DNA from: Sepioteuthis lessoniana
Lineage: Eukaryota > Mollusca > Cephalopoda > Myopsida > Loliginidae
Length of the DNA: 64,000 nt
Reading direction: 5' to 3'
NCBI GenBank assembly: GCA_963585895.1
Contig: OY757911.1
Location: 87,310,275-87,374,274 of the forward strand
The translations under genes were made by a program, and so were the position numbers. Positions 45,861 through 57,249 of the stretch are shown piece by piece. The first letter of the stretch is position 1, and every line of letters starts with the position of its first letter. The notes under the pieces are model-generated. The model was not told the DNA's origin. It was given only the letters and a program-made list of their open reading frames with translations, and made no database searches.

Positions 45861-46138
45861 TTTACCCAAATCCTCCGCTACTATCAGGATGCAACAAAAG
45901 GTCATTTTTTGTGTAACTGGTTTAAATTCGGAGTTTTCCTTCGCCAAGACTAATTGCCACAGCAAGATTAAAGAGCTAGGTCTGCCATACTATCTATCAG
46001 GGCAGAGAATGATTGGACTTATCCATTTCCGAAAGGTGTTTAGTGTTATATGAAATGCGAACAGCCTAGTTTAAGATTTAAACTCGCATCTCTGGGTCCG
46101 TTTCCTATGACGATAACTGTTACACCACGAGCACTTCC
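45861..46138 (-). mobile_element. tRNA-derived SINE type A copy
   Basis: Reversed tail at the left (TTTACCCAAATCCTCCGC, AGGTCATTTTTT), shared middle, B-box-like AAACTCGCATC near 46079, and A-box-like GTTACACCACGAGCAC at the right end. Nearly full length but diverged. Confidence 0.7.
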
Positions 46139-46139
46139 T

Positions 46140-47480
46140 CATATAATGTCTTTGCACTAAAATAACAGATAAGGGGATAAGACCTAACATTATTCTGACA
46201 TCTTTAAACAAAAGTTCACTGTACGTTTGTCTCTTTGCTTCAAATGACCTTCCTAAAAAATAAAAAATGAAAAAAGAGAAAAATTAATGAGCAGAAGGAC
46301 ACTATTAAAGTCATCCAACTGAGAAAAATGTAAGAAAATTTTAATTGTTTTTTATGCCTTTTTAACTGTAAACAAGTCAATGAATATTATTTAGTTTTTA
46401 AACGATATTAGTGCCAGAAGTTTTACCACAGTTTATTGTATAACCGGTAAACGTTGCATCTCCAGTCTGTACATGATTTCACAGTATATTCAAGATCTTG
46501 TTGCTGTTGACTATAAACTGAGCTTTTCAACCTACTTGCATCGATCCCTGAACAGTAATAACTTTTCCTGAGTCTTGTTTTCACGGTAATTTATACTTTT
46601 TTCTTATAGTTATCGTCTTGTTGTACTACAACAATCCTTTTACACAAATGGTAGTCCATGCATGTCATAGAGTTTTTTTTCCTTTTATTTCTGAGCAGAT
46701 AGATTTCTTTAAGTCGTGGAAGAAGGAGGCAGTGTAAGATTACCATAACCACGGTTCTGGTTGATGATGATAGTTGGCGAAGCAATTGTAAAACTCCTTC
46801 ATGAAGAATATTGATTATATCGAAATAAAGATTTGTGACCTGATTATACACCAATAGAATCGATTAGCGATAGCTTGTAATAAGCTGTTATTTACCGTTT
46901 AACAAGGAAAATATCAATTAACTAATGATATTCTCAACATAGCCTCCTAACAAATGGGTAAAGTTCTAAAGATGTACAAAGATTTTTTTTTTTAGTTTTA
47001 TTTTGTTTGGTTTTGTTTTGGGAGGGTTGTTTTTTGCTTGCTTGGTTTTTTTATTTGTTTTTAATTTATGGAGGAATATTAGCAAAATGTCGATGGAACA
47101 TTTTCTAATTAATCAATAAATTTAGACCCCTTATTTCCAATTTCATCAGATGCACTCTGAATTCCCTTGAAAATCGTAATAATTTATATGCAATCTCTCG
47201 TTGTTGGGTTCTACCTTTTGTTTTAAAGGATCATTATCAATGGCTCACGGTGGTTTATTTTGCGATTCATTTCAAGGGACAAGCCACCTCCTGTAAAATG
47301 CTTAAACCAGATTTGGGAATTACAATCAGATATTGCTCAATTTCCTTTAATTTCCAGAATTCTACTGACAGCTTCAGAAGTTTTGATGCTGGAATAATGG
47401 CCCAAAATTGACATAATCCTAATACTTTTATCCGTCATTATTATCTGAAACAAAAAAATACAATTGACTACTTCTTATAT
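46140..47480. other. No gene recognised
   Basis: AT-rich, with a T/G-rich low-complexity run at 46980-47070. Confidence 0.5.
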
Positions 47481-47715
47481 ACGAGGTGCCTTCAGTAAGT
47501 TTTCAGACTTTTTTCTACAGGAATTTAAAATTGTCGTAAACTCTTGAAAATTCACTATGTTATTGCTATATATCTTATGAGATGACTCACAAATTTTTAT
47601 GATTTCAGGTTCAAGTGAACAGCTACAGCAGCAATTGGAATACACCCTACTAAAGCCTGATTGTTACAGCTGGGGAATTTCAAAAATACAATCTGGACGT
47701 GAGGACACTTTAGAA

Positions 47716-49060
47716 GAACAATATGCAATAAAATTCTGTTTTAAACTTTGAAAAAATGCCACAGAAACATATGGAATGCTTCAGAATGCTTTTGGGCCAT
47801 CTTGCATGAATCGGTGGGGTGTCCTCGTGGTGTAATGGTTAAAGCGATGAACTGCGGAATCGTAGTACGCGAGTTCGTACTCCAGTCGCGCTATTATGTT
47901 CACTTTCGGGCAAATACCCTTGGGAAAGGTATGAACCCCCTTATTCTCCCTCCAGCTATGGGTAAATAGTAGGACGGACTAGGTTCTTCAGCCTTGTTGA
48001 GGCAACTAGTCTAGGAGAAGGAAAACTCTGAATTCAAACCTGTTAAACTCCGCTTAAAAATTGACCTTGTGTCATATCCTGCCCGAGCGGAGGGGTTGGT
48101 AAATAGTATCTTGCATGAATCGAGCATCAGTTTTTTGAGAAGCATAAGAGGTTCAAGGAAGGCAGGTAGTCTGTTAGGGATGATGAAAGGTGTGGGAGGA
48201 GTAAGGAAGTCAATACACCAGAGTTGATTGGCCAAATAAAGAATTTCATGGATAAGGACCGTCGTGTGTCTATAGAGACAATAAGTGCACAGTTTGATGT
48301 CAATGTGAGAACTGCACACACAATTATTCGCAAGGAACTGAAAATATGGAAGATTTGCGCGAAGTTTGTCCCAAGGGTGCTCAAAGAAGATCAGAAAGAA
48401 AGACGTTGTCATGACAGCAGAGAGATGGTCAAGCAGATCAATTCAGATCCCGCAGTTCTTGATGATCTGGTAACCTGCGATAAAAGCTAGATCTACTGCT
48501 ATGACCCAGAGACCAAGAGACAGAGTTCCCAGTGGAAGCATGTTGGTTTTCCCAGACCCAAGAAGGCTAGACAGAGCAAATCTACCCACAAACTTTTGAT
48601 GATCCCTTTTTTTGACAGCACTAGCATGATCTACATGCACTGGGTTCCCACTGGACAGACAGTCAACAAGGAATACTCTGTTGAGGTTTTAAAGGAGTTT
48701 AGGAAGAGATTTTGTTGGAAAATGCCAGCACTCTTCAAATCGGATCAGTGGCATTTCCACCTGGACAATACACCAGTCTACAACTCCATCCTTATCACAG
48801 ACTATTTGACCAAGATGGACATCAAGACAGTTCCTTCCCCTCTCTATAGTCCAGACCTTGCTCCTTGTGACTTTTGGTTATTCCCTAAGCTCAAGGAAAA
48901 ACTTAGAGGCTATCGTTATGAGACAATTGAGGAGATGAAAGAGGCTGTGACGAAGGTCATTGACACGCTCACACAAGAGGACTTCCATGGGGCCTTCCAG
49001 AAGTTGTTGGAACAGTACAGGTGCATTGCAGCCGGAGGAGATTACTTCGAAGGGGATTAG
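47716..49060 (+). pseudogene. Mariner DD34D transposase, inactivated
   Basis: N-terminal part before the SINE: EQYAIKFCFKL, a stop, KNATETYGMLQNAFG. After the SINE: HKRFKEGR, a stop, SVRDDERCGRSKEVNTPEL, then a helix-turn-helix region (VSIETISAQFDVNVRTAHTI). The first catalytic Asp is in TCDKS. A TAG at 48488-48490 stands where the family has Trp. The second catalytic Asp is in FHLDNTPVYN and the third, 34 residues later, in YSPDLAPCDFWLF. The C-terminus reads RCIAAGGDYFEGD. All three Asp residues remain, but two or more stops, a frameshift and the SINE prevent a functional protein. Confidence 0.9.
47814..48107 (+). mobile_element. tRNA-derived SINE type A, complete copy (294 bp)
   Basis: ATCTTGCATGAATCG is repeated exactly at 47799-47813 and 48108-48122, a 15-bp target-site duplication that sets both ends. 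A-box-like TGGTGTAATGGTT (47828-47840) and B-box-like GAGTTCGTACTCC (47871-47883) are 30 bases apart, as in tRNA. The body shares the first ~150 bp with type B. It then differs, reading CTAGTCTAGGAGAAGG and ending in GGGGTTGGTAAATAGT. Confidence 0.9.
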
Positions 49061-49134
49061 AGTTTCATGTGTATACTATCAAATAAAAGTGCCCACCCGA
49101 AAAAAGTGTGGAAACTTATTTAATGAGCCTTGTA

Positions 49135-49560
49135 TATAGTAAGGTAATTTGATTTTTGTTCAACTTGTATGTTGAAAGATTTATAATTTTGGGTTTTATG
49201 TTGTTTTTCTTGTTTTTGAAAGAATAAAATATATAGAGTATGTTATATAATCATAGAAGGAAAATCCTATACCTTCAAATAACCCAAAGCAACATTCATA
49301 ATAGATAAAAATCTAAGCTGCAATTCAAAAAAATGTAGTATATGTAATCGAATGTTGCAACTGTAAAAAAGTATACATAAGATCAACTCAAGCACTAAAT
49401 ATTCGGGTATCCTTACATCGGAGCAACATTAAATTACCAGAAAACAGAAACCTCTATTTCAAAACACCTCTACGAATGCTGTAATGGAATATTTTATAAT
49501 ATAATTGAGGATGATAATTAATTATATTAGTTAATCATTTTATTTGTAGAAATTGAATTA
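49135..49560. other. No gene recognised
   Basis: AT-rich sequence. Nothing supported. Confidence 0.5.
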
Positions 49561-50235
49561 TGAGTTAGCAAAAACTTTGAATTGAAGTGTAAGTCAAATG
49601 GTGCACGTGTCACACGGAATATCAGGATATGAGATTGACAAGTTGTTTTGAAATCGGTTGTTGACAGGATATAAAAAAAAACAAATATTTCGTCAGCTGA
49701 GGATTAAGTGATGGTGCGTTGCTGGAAAGTTTTAGGGATGATATAACACTGGAATGGTTTTTGTAATTATGTATGCAGTAATTAAGAGGAATATTAGAAG
49801 AAAATATAAAAAGATTTCGAAGAGATCTCAGTGGTTCATCGAGTCAGTCGCAGTTGGTTGCAGATAGTCGGTGAAGTTGCGTCAGGGAGATTCGGGTTGA
49901 GAGACTGGCGGCACCGTTGTGGGAGGGAGGTGGAGTAACGACTGGTCGGAGAGAAGGAATGAAGTCGCTTTTTGTTTCGTCTACCACTAATGAAACTTTA
50001 TGCATTTCTAATAGACACCAGTAATTCTTTCTCTCTATTCCTCTCTCGTTCGTTGACAACTGCTGTGAGAAATGTTGCGGACTAAAATATACTTTCGTAT
50101 CTAAAGAAACAACGGAATTCGCTTTGTACTTCGAGAAATGAAACACCTATTCATATTTAGGTCTGGTAATAGTAATCTGCGTGCGAAGTGTTACCCTAAT
50201 TGACATTATAGTCCCGTAGTGTTACAATTTAAAAT
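49560..50235 (+). mobile_element. Possible solo LTR
   Basis: AAAATATAAAAAG near 49800 could be a TATA box. A GC-richer segment follows and the block ends GTAGTGTTACA, with AAATAAAG shortly beyond. No coding region or clear target-site duplication, so this is tentative. Confidence 0.3.
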
Positions 50236-50384
50236 AAAGCCAATATACCAAACTTACGACTACTCATAACTCCAAATAAAAGAAAAAATTCATAGATAAA
50301 TGTAAACCTACATGAAAAAGAACCTCACAATTCATACACAGACACACAGATGCAAAAACAGAATCAGTCAGGGAGGAAGGTTAG

Positions 50385-50435
50385 TTGTTGGTTGGATTTT
50401 ATGATATATCAACTACCGTTGGTTATTTAGGGGGA
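50385..50435 (-). mobile_element. Family R 3' tail fragment
   Basis: GTTGGTTGGATTTTATGATA then TATCAACTACCGTTGGTTA, the reversed R/type B tail. Confidence 0.5.
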
Positions 50436-50439
50436 GAAG

Positions 50440-51370
50440 GGAAATAAAGTTAAAAAACAAAACCCCTGAAAGTATATACATATACATGGATACGAACATT
50501 CACATATTCACGGAAACACATAGAATACATTCTCGTAAACATACCCAAAAAAGAAGAAAAAAAAGGAAGGCCATCCGCAAAGGCCAAAGTTTACCATGGG
50601 CAATTAACTCTAACCGGACATTCACAAAAACAGATCCTGGAATTGTGAAGAACCGCAGCTCTATCAAAACAGTCTCCACTATAAAAGCCAAAAAGGGCGC
50701 CCAAATCAATCATTAACTTCCTGAAGACGGCTCTAAAGTCAAAAATACGAGTAGAAGCAAAACAATTTCATAAAAAACTGAAAACAAATTCACTCTCGGA
50801 CTTATTCATTTTAAAGTATAAATATATATATGGCATTAATAGAAATGTTTTCCCTTCAAAACCTACATTAATATATCCATTCATAAGTTCCTTCTAATGT
50901 TAAATATATCATCTCTTCGTTTCCTGCGTTATTCCAGATATTTACACATTATAACCGTAAATTTCATCTTATACGTAACAATGCCTAAATACGATATCTG
51001 ACTCTATGAATTAGATAGTCGAATTTGAGGACCTGTAAAAAAAAACAAATATTTCCTGAGTTTTGAATTGACAGTTTCAATTTTGTTCATAGTTCTGCAT
51101 ATGCACATGGACACCACACCTTATTCTCAGTTGTACACATCTTTTGAACGGCTTAATAGTCGGTATTTATTTTCAATAGTTTGTTTTTCGATTTTTTATT
51201 TGAAATTTTTCTTGAAATTAGAAATAAATCAGAAAAACTTTGACGACAGGCAATATGTTTATTTTCATTCTTTTTGGTTCTCTACTTTAAAGATTTAACT
51301 TTGTATTGAGTTTAATAAATATGGAAACGGGATTAAATTTACTTTATTCTGGAACAAGGCCACAAATATG
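50440..51370. other. No gene recognised
   Basis: A 76-codon open frame (50486-50716, plus) is Lys/Arg-rich (KRRKKRKAIRKG) with no recognisable domain. AT-rich otherwise. Confidence 0.4.
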
Positions 51371-51374
51371 TAAT

Positions 51375-51625
51375 TAACCAAAACAACCTCTACGAGAAGA
51401 CTGTGACGCAAGGTCAATTTTTAATCGGTGTGAAGCTGCTTTGAATTTAAAGTTTTCTTTCTCCTAGACTGGTTAACTAACCGAAACTAAAGAACCTAGT
51501 TTGCTCTACTATTTACCCTAAACTAGAAGAGAAAACATGTATCCATGCCTTTCTCTTGGGCATTAGCACGAAGTGAAACGCTAACAGCCGCATCTGGGAT
51601 TTGAACTCGAGTGGCTGTTTATTTT
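51375..51625 (-). mobile_element. tRNA-derived SINE type A copy
   Basis: Reversed type A body: GACGCAAGGTCAATTTTTAA, CTCCTAGACTGGTTAACTAA, TTTCTCTTGGGCATTAGC, and B-box-like TTGAACTCGAG near 51602. Confidence 0.7.
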
Positions 51626-51766
51626 TTTCCACACTGTTCTATGATATCAAGAATTTCTAGTACAAATATTTTGCAGCGAGTTGTATGGTTTTAAGTTTTT
51701 CAATTCAATAATGATCATTTGTTTGCTAACAGTTATATGGTTTCACGTATTCTTATCCAATAGTAA

Positions 51767-53360
51767 TACTGCCCTATCGGCTGGTGCTGTAGAATACATT
51801 GACCGCAGCTCTACTGAAGGGTAAGACCCCCTCCCACAGCGAGGCCATCAGTTTATTGTGAGTGGTGACCAGTAATGCTGGTGGCTGAGCAATCTATGAC
51901 TTGGCAACCGAAAAGGTCACATGATTTGCAACACTCCACATTGGCCATTACTGTGTTAAGTGAGTGGTCGGAGATATTCAATCTGATCAATCGGCTGGTC
52001 ATGTCAGCCACTAACAACTATACAATTGTCTCAAGCTTATTCTTCAAATTGTTCTGGTAGCTGACAAACACCCAACCCTTTTTATCTTAAAGACGCTAGA
52101 AGGCAGTGATTGAGAGTCAAGTACGTTCAGAAAAACAAAACTATGAGTGTCCTGAATATAACACTGAAGTGCATCTGAAGGTAAAGCTCAAGTCCTGGAG
52201 ACTGGGGAATATAAAGTACCTCTTCATTACTATAACTCTTAGATATACTCTGACTCGGTGTGGTAGTACCTGTTAGGGTCCTATCTATGGGTCAAATTGT
52301 ACCTATTTGGGTAGCATCTATGAGGCACATAAAATTGTCCATTCATTTATGAGAGATTATTATAATTACTTATTTGAAACTATACTGCTGTTTGTAATAT
52401 TATTTGTATTATGTGGGAATGCTTGATTAATAGAATTATTAATGTTAAATAGCAATACTTCAAACTATTTAAACTGTGTACAAACAGGATGAGTATTGAA
52501 TGAAATTATTTATATTAGATAGAAATACTTGAAACCATTAAATCATGCGCAAACAAATGATTAATATTAGATAGGATTATTAGTATTAACAATACTAGAA
52601 GTCATTTAACCATGTACAAACAAATGATTAATATTAAATAGAATTATTATTATTTGATAGCATTACTTGAAACTATTTAATTGTGTGAAAACAAATTATT
52701 AATATTAAATGGAATTATTATTATTAGATAGTAATACTTAAAATGATTTAAACTATGAGCAAACAAATGATCGATATTAAGAAGAATTATTTACTTTAGA
52801 TTGCAGTACCTGAAACTATTTAACTATGTGTAAAAAATAAATCATATAAAATAGAATTATGACAATTTGATAGCAATATATTAAACCATGTCCTGGGTAT
52901 GATACTAAACTGCATCCGATGGTGAGACTCCAGTCCTGGAATCTACGGAACATGGAGTACACTTTCTTTCCATTACTCTCAGATCCACTCAGACCTGGTG
53001 TCGTTGTACTTGTTAGGGTTCTATTCATGAGTCTTATAGAACTGATCAATTATTTCCTAAGGATTATCATTAATTTGAAGCCATACAGCTGTACGCAAAC
53101 TGTTTCTATTTGATAAGAATACTTAATATATAGAGTGACTAACGTTAAATAACAATATCTTTATGAAAACAACTGATTAATATTAAATAAAATTATTAGT
53201 GTTTGATAGCAATACTTTAACCACGAACAAACAAATGAGCTCTTATTTAAGAATAAAGTTACCTACACTTACAAATCACATACAGACAGTATTTGGCATT
53301 AAATAACACAAAAAATGTGATATGCCATAAAACACCAACCAACCAAACAACCAAACAACC
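51767..53360 (+). mobile_element. Composite family R copy with two cores and a long internal repeat
   Basis: R 5' end at 51767 (CCCTATCGGCTGGTGCTG). An unrelated ~280-bp insert splits the core at about 51850-52130. The core resumes at 52145-52300. About six ~71-bp internal repeats fill 52380-52870. A second core lies at 52888-53040, then two or three more internal repeats. The 3' tail at 53293-53360 reads GGCATTAAATAACAC, a loop, GTGATATGCC, then (AACC)n. It shows that the internal repeat number varies widely between copies. Confidence 0.6.
52420..52870 (+). repeat. ~71-bp tandem repeat inside family R
   Basis: The unit begins CAAACAAATGATTAATATTA and runs through AATAGAATTATT, GATAGCA-TACTTGAAAC and TATTTAA-TGTG. 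About six degenerate units. Confidence 0.8.
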
Positions 53361-53384
53361 CATACTAATAATCAGTAAACATTT

Positions 53385-53520
53385 ATATGACCCATAGATG
53401 GAATCTTAACAAGTACTATCACGCCGTGTCAGAGTGGACTTTGGAGCGATGGCAATGAAGAGGTACCTCTTATTCCCCAATTTTCCAAAATTGAAATCTC
53501 ACCATCAGATGCAGATTAGT
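53385..53520 (-). mobile_element. Family R core fragment
   Basis: Antisense core: CCCATAGATGGAATCTTAAC, GAGCGATGGCAATGAAG, CACCATCAGATGCAGATTAG. It ends abruptly at about 53520, beside an unrelated decayed reading frame. Confidence 0.6.
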
Positions 53521-53556
53521 TAGGGCGCTTGAAAATAGATTGCTAGCCACTGTTCT

Positions 53557-53986
53557 ATGGCGAAGTTCTTTGCTTACACCTCCGATTTTTTTAAACAACG
53601 CATTGAAGAGGTTTGTCTGCTCCTCGACTTTTCGAGCGTAGCCGAAATCGACATTGAAAAGGATGAGATTTCGGGCCATGGAAAAGATTAAGCAGTGCAA
53701 CTTCAATTCATGGGGACCACAAAAGAGTAAAGAATTCTAGGACAAATTTGTGTAGTTCCGAAGGGAGTATTTTGAAGAAGACTTTGGCGGCATTACACAA
53801 GGCTACTTTTTCGTTGATGTTAAAAGGCTGGCTGCTTTCAGAAAAAGCCTCGAAGACTAAACGATTTCCAAATTAAAAATGTGGGAGGAACATCGCTTAA
53901 CAACCGTAGGCAAGAAAATTCGGAAAACAAAAAAAGAAAATGAAAAAGAAAGAAAGAAGCGTTTTGAAAATATCAAGCGCGGATGA
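53557..53986 (+). pseudogene. Unrecognised decayed protein-coding sequence (~140 codons)
   Basis: A frame starts MAKFFAYTSDFFKQRIEEVC and runs 44 codons to a TAA at 53689-53691. One frame over, coding-like sequence continues: CNFNSWGPQKSKEF, TAG, DKFV, TAG, FRREYFEEDFGGITQGYFF, VDVKRLAAFRKSLED, TAA, then WEEHRLTTVGKKIRKTKKE and a Lys/Glu/Arg-rich end at KRG, with a TGA at 53984-53986. The joined reading looks like a real protein with a basic, possibly coiled-coil C-terminus, broken by one frameshift and three stops. I do not recognise the family. It may be a retrocopied host gene, a cellular exon or a mobile-element gene. Confidence 0.45.
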
Positions 53987-53989
53987 TTT

Positions 53990-54730
53990 TTTTTTTTTTT
54001 TCAGTTGAACTGCAAAGTGGGATTTTTTTCAGGAACCCAGCAATAATGGTGCCGAAGCCGAAGAGTGAAAAATAGATTGAGTTTATGTACAAAGAGCTTT
54101 CACCTGTTTTAAAGTGCTTATTATTCGGTATTATTTCGTAAATGCTCGACGAAAATCACCGAAGCCAGGGTGAAAACAAGTAAACAATTTTATTATCAAA
54201 ACTACTAACAGTTGTTCAGACAGACTTTAAGGCAAACGATAGATAGATAGACAGATAGATAGGCTCAAGATCATTAGAGCAGAGGACTTAATTACGATGG
54301 AAGTAACTGCAGTGGTATTGTGACAAAATAGAGGGAGAGCCTAACCAGATAAATTCAATAACTAGAAAAGTGAGAATTGATTGAAATGGATTTTAGAAAA
54401 ATAAGACGGCATATAACGAAAAGTGAAGATTAACTGAAATGCACTTTGAAAGATTGACTCAGTACATCATTTATTTATTTTATGGGGGGGGGGCGAGAAA
54501 AAAAAACGAGTAAAGAATATATATTGTTATTATTCAGCTGGAAGTAGAAAGTTGGATAAACGAATTTATTTTGACTAAGAACTTATCAAAGTTAGATTTG
54601 TTTTGTAAATTATTATTTTAATTGTCCACAGATGGCGAGTTGACCTGCAGGTTCAATCAGGGGTCAAGGCTTGACAATGATGACAAGCAGCTAGGATAAG
54701 TACAATTGTGTTTGGAAACGATAAAATATT
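53990..54730. other. No gene recognised
   Basis: T-run at 53988-54001, a (GATA)n stretch at 54239-54262, AT-rich otherwise. Confidence 0.5.
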
Positions 54731-54734
54731 AATA

Positions 54735-54870
54735 TAACATTTTTTTAAATTCGGAGCCGAGGGAAATTTTGTTTTTGTTTTTGTTGTTTTTTTTTGGGGG
54801 GGGTGCTTTTTTTTTGTTTTTGTTTTTTTTTTGTTTTTAGTTGGTTTTTTTTTTTTTTCTTTTTTGACCG
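54735..54870. repeat. T/G-rich low-complexity tract
   Basis: Runs of T with short G runs over about 135 bp. Confidence 0.8.
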
Positions 54871-55020
54871 TTATGAATTTTAAAGGATTTTTGACGTAAT
54901 TATTCTGGCGGCAGATTAACTGGCTACTGTGAGGAATGGTTTAAGGTAAAAATATTGAAGAAGTGACTAAGATAAAGGTGAAAGGAAACCGAACTCTAAA
55001 AGTAGAAAGCAGAATGAGGA

Positions 55021-55677
55021 TGGTTGGTTGATTGGTTGTTTGTGTTTTATGGCATATCAACCTTTGTAGGTTATTTAATGCCAAATCCATTTTTATACAA
55101 ATAATCAGTTCTATTTCAAACAATTCAGTTTAGCTAAGTACAGAGTTTAATTGTCAAAAACATTTCTATTTCAAACTATTCAGTTTATTCAAACAGTTCT
55201 AATTCAGATAATGCAATTTAATATGAGTACAGATTTTGTTTACACACAGTTAAATGTCAAAAAAGTTCTATATTAAACAAATCAGTTTAGTGTAAGTACA
55301 GTTTCAATGTCAAAAAACAGTTGCATTTCAAATAATTCAGTTTAGTATAAGCACGCAGTTAAATGTAAGTACAGTTTAATTGTCAAAAACATTTCTATTT
55401 CAAGCTATTCAGTTTAGTCAAACAATTCAATTTAGCATAATTTTGCAGTTAGTTCTATTTAGCCCATAGATAGGGCCCTATAAGGTGCTACCACGCCGGG
55501 CCAGAGTGGACCTGGGAGCAATGGCAATAAAGGGGTACTCCGCATTCCCCAAAGCTCCAGCATTACTGGAACCTCACTATCAGATTGTTTAGTGTCATAT
55601 TCAGGAGACTTATAGGTGGAGTCTGACCCCTCTGCAGAGGTGCAGTCGGTGTATTCTACAGCCCCAGCCGACTGGGC
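55021..55677 (-). mobile_element. Family R retroposon, complete copy (657 bp)
   Basis: CAGAATGAGGA occurs exactly at 55010-55020 and 55678-55688, an 11-bp target-site duplication. On the minus strand the element starts GCCCAGTCGGCTGGGG, the same as copy R-b, and ends in the hairpin tail plus ACCAACC-type repeats. Stems visible in plus coordinates include 55556-55570 (TCCAG/CTGGA) and 55643-55674 (CAGTCGG/CCGACTG). The middle (55090-55450) has more internal repeat units than R-b, explaining the extra ~80 bp. Best reference copy of the family in this window. Confidence 0.8.
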
Positions 55678-56094
55678 CAGAATGAGGAGTTTTTAGAATT
55701 AATCAGTAGAATCTAAATTAAGAAATATCTGCTCCTTTGTGTAAGGGTGAGAAGAGAGTGAGCACTGGGGGTGGAGGAAATCAAGAAGGTGAAATTAATT
55801 ATTGGAATCCTAATAAGGAAAAAGTTAATATTATCAATTACTCCACTAACCACCACTTCACAGAAGAGAAAAAATGCATATAAGCAAAGATTTCGTTCAT
55901 TATTGGAAATCGGTGGAAGGTAGCTACTAGACCTCACGTCATTTTGGGCCCTGGCCTTGCTCAGGTTGCTCAGGGTAGAGAGGCAGAGAAAGCCAGAGAT
56001 AACACACTTCGAGAGAGGCTGAGAAAGCCTGAGATATTACGATGCTTTTAGATAATCAGACTCGCGAGAGTAGAGAAACGAAGGGAAAGCCTGA

Positions 56095-56460
56095 GAAAAT
56101 ACGATACTTGAGATCGACTCCTAAGAGACCAGTGCGGAACAGCTAAGTGAATTGTGTAACTCTGAGACCAGACCTTTTTGCCAGACTCCCTTATGCAGAG
56201 AAACCGAAAAGAATGAACATAATACGCTATTTGAATCACCTTTTACCAAACTCCCGAAAGCAGTGAGACTGGGAAAAACAAACATAACTGCTACTTGAGA
56301 TTAGCTTTTACCAGACTCCATAACACAGGAAACCGAAAAGAAAGAATATAGTATGCTACTTGAGATTACCTTTACCAGACTATCAAAGGAGAACAAAGAG
56401 AAACCGAAAGCAACTTGAGATTGTCTTATGCCAGACTATCAAAAGCAAGAAGCAGAAAAT
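56095..56460 (+). repeat. Degenerate ~65-bp minisatellite
   Basis: Four to five units containing TTTTACCAGACTCCC, GAAACCGAAAAGAA, ATACGCTACTTGAGATTA. Related but looser phrases (GAGAAAGCCTGAGA) extend upstream to about 55980. An open frame crosses its end (56360-56563) with no recognisable domain. Confidence 0.7.
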
Positions 56461-56564
56461 CCCTAAACTTAAACATGATAAATTAAGAGGCCTTGTACTT
56501 GACTCTGAATGTCAAGAAATTGACTGGCAATTAATTCATGAGCTTGGTGTCCGTGTCGCATGAC

Positions 56565-57245
56565 TACTACCCATTGGGAAGGGTGAATGTATGTACGATC
56601 TTTAAAGAATCTGTCTTTTTTTTACTAAACTAGATATTATTGTTTGCTACAAATCCGTGTCTTGTTCTTCGTTGGCGTTCGAATTTTTTTTTAATTTCTT
56701 AATTATGTGGTTTCATCCATCCACTTATAGACTGGAGACTCCGATTAGCGACCGATTTGCTGTCTAGATCGAAAACACAGCGTGGGCAGATAGGCTGATC
56801 GACTGTGCCATCTGGTGACATAACCAGCCAAATGGAACAGTCAGTGGATAAAAAGTAAAGTCCCCGCACAGTAGTTAGAGAAAGCGGGTATAGGGCGACA
56901 GTAATACGCTAAGGAACTGACCTGCTAACAAGTGCTCTACCGAAAGACGCCATACATTGACTAACTTAGCTTAGTAATGCACATAACTACAGTTTCAGAG
57001 CACCTAGTCGGATCGAACTTACAACTATTTAAAAAGGCGTTTCGTTTTATGTACATGATTAATTCTAACGGCATGTCAATCCATCTAAGATTATTTCAAG
57101 CGAAGAGATTAATTGTACGTTCACATTTAAATTATGTCTCATTGTTCAAATTTTTTGCTTTGTTTTTTGTTTGTTGTTTTTGTTTTGCTTTTTGTTTTGG
57201 TTTGTATTGGTTTATTTTTGTACACGGCCCAATCGATTACGATTA
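56565..57245. other. Mostly unassigned; possible tRNA-like fragment at 56880-56960 (minus)
   Basis: On the minus strand TGGCGTCTTTCGGTAGAGCA resembles a tRNA A-box region. No B box could be placed, so this is only a hint of another SINE. T/G-rich low complexity at 57160-57220. Confidence 0.3.
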
Positions 57246-57249
57246 ATCT

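Larger units (their letters stand above)
47482..49132 (+). mobile_element. Mariner transposon, split by a SINE
   Basis: Terminal inverted repeats are CGAGGTGCCTTCAGTAAGTT at the left and, reversed, CAAGGCTCATTAAATAAGTT at the right, continuing into CACTTTTTTC-like sequence. TA flanks both ends. Without the SINE and one copy of its target-site duplication the element is about 1.34 kb, the normal mariner length. Confidence 0.85.

Noticed and set aside
47821..47890. A functional tRNA gene at the SINE heads
   Set aside because: The heads have A- and B-box-like elements but no proper acceptor stem pairing or tRNA 3' end, and they continue into SINE bodies with target-site duplications.
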